Shown here: piece after piece, positions 55,308 through 64,000 of the stretch
How the letters are laid out: each line of letters starts with the position of its first letter
Position numbering within the stretch: the first letter of the stretch is position 1
NCBI GenBank assembly: GCA_021613335.1
Contig: JAJTWR010000001.1
Location: 444,001-508,000, forward strand
DNA from: Whitmania pigra
Taxonomy: Eukaryota; Annelida; Clitellata; Hirudinida; Haemopidae
Reading direction: 5' to 3'
Length of the DNA stretch: 64,000 nt
The notes under the pieces: model-generated
Seen by the model: only the letters and a program-made list of their open reading frames with translations
What the model was told of the DNA's origin: nothing
Databases searched by the model: none
Translations under genes and position numbers: made by a program

Positions 55308-56385
55308 ATGTCTACTATAATTCGCTACGAATACAAAATTAATTCAAAGGTAAGTGCATAAATTTGCTAATTAATTTTCTTATTGCGTCATGCGTTAGTT
55401 CTGCTGTTCTCTCTTTTAAATAGATTAGGTGGTTTTAATCTCAACTTGAAGCATTTTAGACTATGAATTGGAATGAAGATTGAAAGACAACAGCATGATT
55501 CAGAAACCTTGGAATGGATTAAATGTTTTTTCTTGATTGAAATTTTAAATAGATTTGTAGTTGCTAATTTGTCAATTTAAAGATTTTTCTGACTTATCAG
55601 AGATTATTGGTCAGAAAGAATTTACCCTCATACTAAAATTCATGCATTTGAACAAATTTGATCTAGCTGCTGATTAGAGAAATTAATGTTTTTTTTATCA
55701 TGAAATTGATTTTTTCTATAAAAGTTGGTTGCTATAAAGTTGATAATCTTTTTATCTTTTTTATCCATCCGCTCACTTTACTGTTTTTAATATATATAAT
55801 CTTTAGGTGCAAATTCCCGCCTGAAATAATGGCTACGCTAAGCTCGTCACCCATTTAAGTGAAAGTACATTTTTATACTAATCCGAGTGCTTTGTGGCAG
55901 TGTTTGCATTTGATTTTCAAAGCAAACTTTGAAATAATACATGAAGAATTTTTTGAATTGTTGATCAGCTGATCAACTTATTTTAACTTAATTTAAATTT
56001 GAAATATATAGTTCTAGACACTTCTCTGCTGATGCTTCGGTTCACACAAGATAACGACCTCTCCTTGTTGAAAAATACTTTAAAGTTATTCAACATTGCA
56101 GAGACAAAAAGCTTTTGTTTTGTTAATGTCATCGGGAATCTACTTTCTAGATAAACTATCTAGAGTTGAAATTAGACTTGTAAGACTTACCTCATTTAGG
56201 GATTAGACAAATCACGAGAGGATAATCTAATTTTCAAGTGCAGAAACATTGATTGTGATTGCACATTAAATTTCACGGAATCAAATTATTGTTCATGCAA
56301 TGCTAAGGAGTGCCGCTATGATGTTATTATTCTGAGCAATAACAAAAAAGGAAAGGTGATTACTATAACATTCAGGTGCGATTAG
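55308..56385 (+). CDS. possible small cysteine-rich protein, two exons
   Basis: ATG at 55308 starts a 14-codon exon (MSTIIRYEYKINSK) with a strong donor AAG|GTAAGT at 55350. A second exon at 56200-56385 follows a TTTAG acceptor and encodes 61 residues to a TAG stop, in matching phase 0. It contains seven cysteines: FKCRNIDCDCTLNF, NYCSCNAKECRYD and TFRCD. Total 75 aa. There is no signal peptide, which is unusual for such a cysteine density, so a different first exon is possible. I do not recognise the fold. The support is the open, compositionally biased second exon and clean splice signals; it could still be chance. Confidence 0.35.
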
Positions 56386-56869
56386 GAAACCAAACTCAAG
56401 GTAGAATGTTTGCCAAAATCCTTGCGAATTCGAGAATCACTTGAAGCTTATGGTATGATCCTTTTCTTGAAGCTTATCGATGTTTGAGTTGGCAGGTAGG
56501 TAAGTGTTTCAGTTGTTAGTAGAGACAGATACATTTTGCTCAATTTTCCAAACATTTTCCAAATATCGATGGCAGCATAAATCAGTTTGGCATTGCAATG
56601 CAGTTACTTGCAATCTTGAGAAAATGAAGCATATCACAAAATAATTCAGTTTATATGTTTAAATTTGACTTTGGAAATCTTATAAAAATGGTGATTTGGG
56701 CTTATTAAGTTGAAAATAGATAAATCACAAAACAAATAACATTAATATAAAAAAAATTTTATTTAAGATGATTGTAAACTAATTTGTTTAATATGAAGTA
56801 TGTCAAATTTTTCCCCTTCTTTTATTATTGAAACACAAAACCAGTACCAGTTGGAACCGAAAGGAAAAA

Positions 56870-58060
56870 AAGGAACGTCATAAGGGAAAAAACTCCCGTC
56901 CTTTTGCCATTGACGAATAATGTTGCGTTTCAATGTCCCAATAATGTAAGAAATACTAAGTAATATCGAGTAATATACATGATTATTTAGAGTTAATAAT
57001 AAAGTGTTTTAATGCCTTCTTAAAAGCGTGAAGGTTTGAAAAGTTGGTGATATTACGTGGAACGGTAGAGTAAATCTTTGGTCCCACGCAAACAATACTA
57101 CGAGAACCAGTGACAGATTTAGCAAAGGCTGATCTATAATTGTTTGACGATCGAACAGAGTATGCATATAAAGAGGATATATTTGAAAACAAACCATCGA
57201 AAAGACGAGGCAACATGAGGTGATCTACTTTGTACATAAGAATGGCCAAATGGAAATTATTTATTTGATGAATTTTAAGTCTGTTTAAATTTACAAATGC
57301 ATGATCGGTATGAGTGTTATATGGCAAACAAAAAGAAGCAAGTAAGAATTTTTTCTGAAGATTAAGTAAATGTTTTAAGCAAGTTGAGTAGCTACAAGCC
57401 CAAATTAAGTTACAATAGTTTAAATATGAATAGATAAGTGAATAATACAGTGTAAATACTGTTTTTATGTTTATTTGACGACGTATGCGATAAATTATGC
57501 CCATATTTTTAGAAATCTTTGCCGTTATATACTGAATATGTTGCTTGAATGAGAGATGTTGGTCTATAATGACTCTTATTCGGGGACCCTTACTGGCAAA
57601 TATTCTATAACAATTGGCGATATCATTGCTTGTGGCGTTTCAAGTTTCATCCGTGACCTGCAACAGCACGGGTTGTGTCCTGTCAAGGTGACCTGAGTAC
57701 AACCCCTCCAGCGTCCTCAGAAGTCGATGATGCCTCAGCATATGATGTTTCAGGTAACCTATATATCACGAGGTTATTTGATCTGGATTGCATTTCCAGA
57801 TTGTCAACCCTGATTTTTAGACTTCGGTTTTCTTCAACTATTTTGTTGAATCCTTCTGTCATAGACCTCAGTTCATTTCTGACAGCTTCGGAAACCAGAT
57901 TTGCAATTTCCTGTTTAATGATTTCCCTCATCATTCTTTCGATACTGAGCATTAATTTTGCTTTCACTTTTTCAGCAAACTCATCGCTGTCCACAGCAGA
58001 CTCTTCGCTTTTCACAGGTTTGCGAGACATTTTGTGAGATTAGGATTGGTTCGTAATCAG
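56870..58060 (-). mobile_element. internally deleted non-LTR (LINE) retrotransposon
   Basis: On the minus strand 58030-57683 encodes an ORF1-like coiled-coil protein (ERMMREIIKQEIANLVSEAV, then LEMQSRSNNLVIYRLPE, the typical RSNNL-I start of the ORF1 RNA-binding domain). Then 57580-56983 encodes the C-terminal part of a reverse-transcriptase ORF (VIIDQHLSFKQHIQYI, LYYSLIYSYLNYCNLIWACS, and a PRNITNFSNLHAFKKALK end). The polymerase core with its YxDD box and the endonuclease are missing. The ORF1 remnant NDIANCYRI...GPR passes into the RT part near 57585, marking the deletion joint. There are also frame breaks between 57683 and 57640. The RT tail looks like the Jockey/CR1/L2 group. The element is dead. 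Confidence 0.8.
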
Positions 58061-58439
58061 TATTGGGTCCAAGTTTAGAATCGAACCAAACAACAAAATT
58101 TAGAAATAAACTCACCAATATATTCAGAAAAAAAAACCAAATCCAACTGTATGTTTTGTTTATCGAGTTTAGTACTATAAACTGAGTTATTTTAAGTTAA
58201 GGCGCGAGAATATTACTGGCCAAATTTTTTTTCGCAAAATTAATCAAGTACATAAGAATATAATAAGTAAAAGTCTAGCAAAATTTAAATAAATTATGTG
58301 TTTTAGTTTTTTGAATATTTAGTTATAATTAATATAGTTTTAAGAATTAAATTTTTTAGGTCGACTCAACATTTAAATTCTTTAAGGCGATTATTTTTTC
58401 AGATGAAATAATTTAAAACATTTCTTCGAGACCACCAAA

Positions 58440-58628
58440 ATTAGTTCCACAAAAGGGCATGGATCCTTACTTTATAGGAAGGTAACGGGCACTTTTAAGA
58501 ATAATTACTTCATCACCAGATTAATTAATCTTTGGAATAAACTCGCTGAAGAAACAATATATTCAGATTCGGTTAAAATACTACATTTGGATACTGATTT
58601 AAAAAGTACGAGTAGTTTACCAAACTAA
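58440..58628 (+). mobile_element. 3'-end remnant of another LINE reverse transcriptase ORF
   Basis: The plus frame reads GHGSLLYRKVTGTFKNNYFI, then TRLINLWNKLAEETIYSDSV, and stops at 58626-58628. The Y-F-x-x-R-x-I-x-L-W-N-x-L-x-E-E string is the hallmark C-terminus of many LINE RT proteins. Opposite strand and different sequence from the element at 56870-58060. Only about 60 codons remain. Confidence 0.65.
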
Positions 58629-59076
58629 CATTAATCTCCTTAAACCACTATAAATTAATGTTCTTTTATATGTTACTTTTGTAGAAACTTGACATCTACA
58701 TTTTAATCAACGATAGAAAAAATGGCTAAATATTGAACATTAACTTAATAATCTACACGATATAAATATTTTTTTGATGTATTTAAATATGTTTAAAAAT
58801 TCATTATAGGTTGTGAAGGCACTTTTTAATCAATCCACTATTTATATAGTGGCAATACCCAAGGGCGCTCCCTGGCAGTTTATGATGGGTTGCGAACATG
58901 ACACATAACGACTGTTGTTATTACAACCGCATGCACGAACGATATCAATTCGACCAACCTGTACAGTTGCTTTCTTTCAACAACAATATGGAAATAACCT
59001 TGCATTTAATATGCAATTAAATACCTCATATTTAGTAAAACAGTTGCATAAAATCATATACTATAAAGCAATCACG
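58629..59076. other. intergenic, nothing recognised
   Basis: 3' flank of the minus-strand gene that ends at 59077. AT-rich, no feature seen. Confidence 0.4.
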
Positions 59077-61461
59077 TTAACGAACAATCTTTCCATTCCA
59101 ATCGTATTTGATAAGAACATCAGGCAACAGATTAACGTAGCTTGCATTCCAAGTTTCTAACAGTTGACAAGCATTTTCGTTTCCTTTGTGGGAATTGTGC
59201 AGGCCAACTTCTCTTCTGTTTATGGACAAACAGGACTTTGCATTTCCGTTCATTTCCCCCAGATTGTTGAAGACCGTGAAGGCTTTCTTCATGTCTGCAA
59301 AGTAGATAAACCACATCTCCCACATGCCATCCTGAGTCCCACTGGCCTCGAATTGCTTGTACCAGCTCGTTGGAAGAGCTCCTTCAACGTACGGATGAAA
59401 TTTGGAAGCGTTGGGAGATGATCTGGTTTCGTGGTACCAATCCTAAAATGTACTAAAAAGTTAACTTTTTCGAAAGCAATGTTTAATGTTGTATTTGACA
59501 TCAATTAATATTATTATTAATACTAAAATTATTATTATTATATTTTTATAACTAGTACAATTATGCCCTAATTACCATTTAAATTTATTTCAGTTGCCGA
59601 TGATTTGTAATCAGCATTAAATCAAAAGTTGTACCTCTTGAGGTAATCTAATTATTCATCAGCTAGTCGGTCGATTTATCACATAAATAAATTAATTCTT
59701 GTAAGGCTGATGGAGTTTTAAACATGAAAATGTCTTTAATTTAAGATAACATTAATTTATAGTGGCTTAAGAAGAACAATAATGTCATTGTCACAAAAAA
59801 AATTCAACTTCAAACTCCTACAGAATACTTAAGAATTAAGTGTCCTGAAAAATGTTTTGCAATTAAATAAGCATAATTGATAATTAATTTTACATTACAT
59901 TTCGCCTAAATTTTGGAAATATTTTATTCTGATTATAAAAGAAGTGATGTAAAATTGGCTCTATCACTTTTCACAATTATAATATTACTTTTTATCTCAT
60001 TTTATTTTAAAAAAAAGTGGGGGTATGTGTTTCCTAATTTTTTATTTTTTCTAGCCTTCTAAAAAAACATTCTCTTTAAGACTTCTAATTAAGAAGAACC
60101 AAGGAAAGTAATAGAACAAATCGTAAATTGTGGAACATTGTTTGAACAAATCCTAATTAAAATTCATGAATTCAAATGATTATGCATATTTTATATCGAA
60201 TTGGATCCCTTCAGCTACTAGTTTGAAAGGCCGGCATTTGAGATTTCTCAGCACTCAGGTGAAAAGATTTATAGATTAACTAGGCAAACATTCCGGTTTG
60301 CTCAATCAATCCTAAGAAAAATCCAATCAAAATAACCCGATCACAAAAACGTGATTATTACAGTGATTTTTCTAGTTCTAATTTAATGAGGATATTTATA
60401 ATATTTTTAAATAATTAATTAACAACCTGAAACTCCGCCCATAATTTTGGTTGAGGTGAGAAACCCCACGTTCCCAGGCATGTGTACATAAAGGCAGACT
60501 GATTCTTGGCAACTGATAAATTACAAAATATATTTTAAATTAAAATATTAAGCTTAAAATAACGTACCTCAATTTAAAACTAAAATTACGCTAATCATGC
60601 TGAACTAAGTTTGCGACGATAAAAGCAACAACTATCTTTTGTTTGCAATCCAGTCTGCACCGTTGCAATGTTGTTTCATTCGATAAATAAGACACTAAAA
60701 ATATGTATGTAGAGTTGCATTGACAAATTACCTTTCAGTCGCTTCATGGTATTATGAGCTACGACAAAGTCACTCCAAAGACTTGTACCTGCGTAATCCT
60801 TGTAGTGAACGTACTTTCTGTGGGCAGCTTTCAACCAGCGATACGCTTGGGAAGAGACATTTAGATCGTCTTCTAGTATGAGTACAATTTCATGGTAGTC
60901 ATTCGCATTGAAAGGAACAGATTCAATGGCTTTGAGATTCTTTTGATAAGGAGGAGCATTCTTGGGTCTCCAGGTATCGATCCATTGGCCCAATATTCCC
61001 GCGTGAGAAGTCTGAACATGTACCCTGGTCTGACCCTTCTTCCACTTGAATTTGCTGACCGCTTCAAATGTTTCGTTGTGTATTTGTCCTTTATTGTTTC
61101 TATCCACCCAGATTTCTAGAATGGCTTTGTCACCGTCTAGTTCGAGATTTTGGAGAGAATTGAGAAGTTTCATGACACTGACCATGCGATTATAGGTGAT
61201 GACGATGAGTCTCAAATCCACTTCTTCCTCGTAGACGCAGGGAATTCCAGTTGTGCAGTTAAAGGGTTTAGTGCCAGCGTTATTCTTAAATCCGAAAGAT
61301 TCTATGATCTGTAATGTCTTTGTTGCAAGCGATTCATTGTAATTCTGAACTAATAACTTCTCCTCAGATGAGTAGGTTGTACTTGTGGCTCGTAAATGTC
61401 TCAGAACTATGATGATGCAAAGCAAAAGGACAAATGAAAGGAACAGTTTTTTCACTGACAT
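59077..61461 (-). CDS. type II membrane glycosyltransferase-like protein (GT-A, EDD motif), three exons
   Basis: Predicted minus-strand exons 61461-60732, 60512-60427 and 59442-59077 join in frame (phases 1,0) to 393 aa. Residues about 5-22 (KLFLSFVLLLCIIIVLRHLR) are a signal anchor, followed by a lumenal stem with NES and NCT sequons. The catalytic-like domain starts LRLIVITYNRMVSVMKLLNS, the usual first strand of GT-A enzymes. It continues with EIWVDRNNKG, IVLILEDDLNVSSQAYRWL (E-D-D as the D-x-D metal site), GTSLWSDF, MYTCLGTWGFSPQPKLW, FHPYVEGALPTSWYKQFE, GMWEMWFIYFADM and SINRREVGLH. This full set is shared by a family of uncharacterised glycosyltransferases in aquatic invertebrates, as I recall them. 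A broken duplicate lies at 45720-46625. The dispersed repeat at 59542-59684 sits in intron 2. Confidence 0.75.
59542..59684. repeat. dispersed repeat, copy 2 (partner at 53731-53873)
   Basis: Same orientation and length as the copy at 53731-53873, with about a dozen mismatches. It lies in the second intron of the minus-strand glycosyltransferase-like gene. Confidence 0.9.
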
Positions 61462-63385
61462 TTTGAATGACCATTCGTAATCCCTGCACTAAAACAGTGA
61501 TTTTAAAAAGTGATAAGTTCGTTAACTGTAATTATGGTTGAATAATTCGACATGAATTACATTATTGAATTAAGTTTTAAAAAAATGGGGATACAAGCAC
61601 GACATAAAATGTTTTTTAAAATCATTTACAATTCCATCAGATATATCTTTGTCTTAAATTCTGTAATTTGATTAATTATAATTTGTTCTAAAAATGATTT
61701 CGGAATTTTTGCAAAATGACGCAAACAATTTTCTTTTAATAAATAACCAAGTTATTCCACGTTAACTCAATGGTAATATTAAGAAACTTTATTTATCAAT
61801 GGAATGAAACTTATACTTAATTTTGTGCAAGCAGTATAATAAGAACTAAATTAAATTGAAAAACCATTGTATAATAGTAATAATTTATAATATGCTAACC
61901 TTTTTTAACTTCTTCAATAAAATTGGCCACGTAATATATTAGAACGAACCCAAATGATTTCTTGTACTTTTGTGTGATAAAAAATAGGTTTTTAATTTGA
62001 AGATAAATTCGCTATTTAAAAGTATTTTTCAAAGAAGCAAATATTCACGATATTTACTTTATAGACCGAAATTTAGAGTCTTCATTTAAAAACAAAGTTG
62101 CTTATTGATTCTATTCTCCAAACAACTCCCTTGTTGTATTAGCAAGTGAATGCAATCCGAAGAGACAACAGCCTTCTTATTATCGTGCTTTGTTTTAAAA
62201 TTATTTATGAGTGAGATATCATTTTTTAAACATTATTAAATTAATAACTTGAATTGTAAACAGTTATGTCTTCGGTTGAGATGATTATAAAAGGGCAACT
62301 TAGAATCTTTTTAATTGAGATCGTCTAATGATCTAAATTTTAAGCCCTAAAATGCCATAAAATCTTACTAAAGAATTTAAAAAAAAAATTTACCACAAAT
62401 GAATTAACTCCAAATTAACGGCAGTTATGTTAAAAAAAAAGTTTTTTATTTCTTTATATAATCTTACAACATAGATTGCAGCACGTTACTTCACGGTCAG
62501 AATTCAGATGCACGTTCTCGACTTTCTTCATGAGGACAACATGCAGACATATGCAAACACCGTCTAGCTTCTTTGGCGCGACACGGCTGAATATTATCCT
62601 TACAGTAACTTATACAAGATTAGGCATCATGATTAGTACATGCTTAGTGCATTTTCTGCGAATTCTTTGTTTATCCTCTATCTCAAGTGCCTACGTAAGA
62701 ACTATGGTAGGACATTCGTATACGTCCAAATCACCGGTTCTCGTCCGATCACCGTCACTAAGCGACATTGAGGTGATGCAACTAGTGCTCGACCTACGAT
62801 CATTCTACTTCACGACCATAATACAGCTTAATTAATGCAGAATTTAAATTTAAATCGTGTTATAACATTTTTATCTTATTCACTTTTCATCTTGTTTATA
62901 TTTGCGATTGTTTTACTCAGCGCACAGTTCTTTACATTTCGAATCGATGGAACGATTTGCAAGGATTGAAAGAATGGCCCACAATGTGTTTCGTCTGTGT
63001 CGTGAAATTTATGATGAAAAAAAGAAACATACAATTCAGACAAAGCTCGCCTTGTTTATAAAAAAAAACAAACTCCGGTAACTGATGCCTTAGATGACGA
63101 CATTAATGATCTGCAGCCAAGCATCAGTGGCCAATAAAATGTTTCATACATGTTTATATATTTGGATGTTAATGACAATTTAATGTGTTTTGCGATTGGA
63201 AAAATGTTTCCTATAGTATTATAGTCCATACCTGTATTTTGTATGTTTCGCAAATACATATTAACTCAATTGTACATGCAGTTAAAGCAGTGGTGATGAT
63301 GATGTGCAAATAAGATACAAAATATTGTAGAGATTATACAACTGGCACAAAATGAACATAGATAATTATGATTAATAAAATCGGA
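61462..63385. other. 5' flank and intergenic DNA without a recognised gene
   Basis: AT-rich. The block 62476-62835 is less AT-rich and open on the plus strand but its translation has no recognisable pattern, and the minus strand is equally uninformative. Confidence 0.35.
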
Positions 63386-63780
63386 ACTATTTCTTGATTG
63401 ATTTATGTTTTCTGGCCTTATTTATATGTTTATTACATTAATAAACAAAAAACTGTATGTAACAAGGCCAGTGAGCCTCAAATTTGGTTATGATCCCCAC
63501 ATTTCAGGAAAGGCCAATCTTTTATTACGTACATTAATTTAAGTCATGGACTATTTCTTGATTGATTTATGTTTTCTGGCCTTATTTATATGTTTATTAC
63601 ATTAATAAACAAAAAACTGTATGTAACAAGGCCAGTGAGCCTCAAATTTGGTTATGATCCCCACATTTCAGGAAAGGCCAATCTTTTATTACGTACATTA
63701 ATTTAAGTCATGGACTATTTCTTGATTGATTTATGTTTTCTGGCCTTATTTATATGTTTATTACATTAATAAACAAAAAC
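63386..63780. repeat. 164-bp tandem repeat, about 2.4 copies
   Basis: The unit begins ACTATTTCTTGATTGATTTATG and contains AACAAGGCCAGTGAGCC and GGAAAGGCCAATC. Copies start at 63386, 63550 and 63714, an exact period of 164, and are essentially identical. The third is cut at about 63780. Confidence 0.97.
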
Positions 63781-64000
63781 GCCTGTCGCTAGCAATTTTA
63801 GATACCCAAATCTATAAGCTAGCACCCCCAAACCAACCTAGGAAAAATAACAAAACACTATGGTAAAAATCTAAAAGATGAAGATTTTTGGAGGATTCAT
63901 TTAAAACTAAAATATTAAGTTAAATATTTTCCAAGATCTTTATCTCATTAAACCTCATCATTAAAAAATTAGCCACAACCCTTAAAAAAATTATTCTGAA
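63781..64000. other. window end, nothing recognised
   Basis: AT-rich; no ORF or repeat seen. Confidence 0.4.

Noticed and set aside
62476..62835. 119-codon plus-strand ORF
   Set aside because: No recognisable motif, odd composition and no splice context; not supported as a gene.

Overview
This window is nuclear DNA from an AT-rich animal genome. Genes are split by GT-AG introns, intergenic and intronic DNA is full of ATT/AAT and ATC/GAT triplet repeats, and short interstitial runs of the telomeric hexamer TTAGGG/CCCTAA occur. Gene content (minor-spliceosome protein PDCD7, dispanin/CD225 proteins, a SNX22/24-type sorting nexin, fucolectin-type lectin, type II membrane glycosyltransferase-like proteins) fits an aquatic invertebrate, probably a lophotrochozoan; the species cannot be fixed from sequence alone. 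I assembled the gene models by hand from frame continuity, splice consensus and remembered protein families, so exon edges are predictions.

Layout. 1-1.3 kb: 3' exon of a fucolectin-like F5/8C protein, then a propeptide-like exon of a secreted metalloprotease that looks frameshifted. 2.6-3.9 kb: two-exon dispanin-like gene. 4.7-7.6 kb: the most striking gene, a signal peptide plus PstS-type phosphate-binding ectodomain, one transmembrane helix and the kinase-homology domain of a receptor guanylyl cyclase, ending before any cyclase domain. 8.2-9.9 kb: complete six-exon PX-domain sorting nexin. 11.7-15.7 kb, minus: complete nine-exon PDCD7 (U11/U12-59K). 16.9-21.3 kb minus and 23.3-25.3 kb plus: an inverted pair of secreted cysteine-rich paralogues with the same six-exon architecture. 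25.6-26.6 kb, minus: a second dispanin-like gene.

27-39 kb: a repetitive region hosting a plus-strand gene built from serial phase 1-1 exons, each encoding a variant of a G-x-S-x-L-N-L-N-R-S module, with introns full of microsatellites. 42.7-43.5 kb: a single-exon orphan ORF. 45.7-61.5 kb: three genes for type II membrane, glycosyltransferase-like proteins of different families, plus a truncated duplicate of one of them, remains of two non-LTR retrotransposons and a possible small cysteine-rich gene. 61.5-64 kb: no convincing gene, but a 164-bp tandem repeat near the end.

The genes do not form an operon-like pathway. The closest to functional grouping is the glycosyltransferase cluster. The strongest candidate for an undescribed system is the PstS/guanylyl-cyclase-like receptor, whose conserved phosphate-ligand residues and degenerate kinase motifs suggest a phosphate-sensing, catalytically dead receptor.
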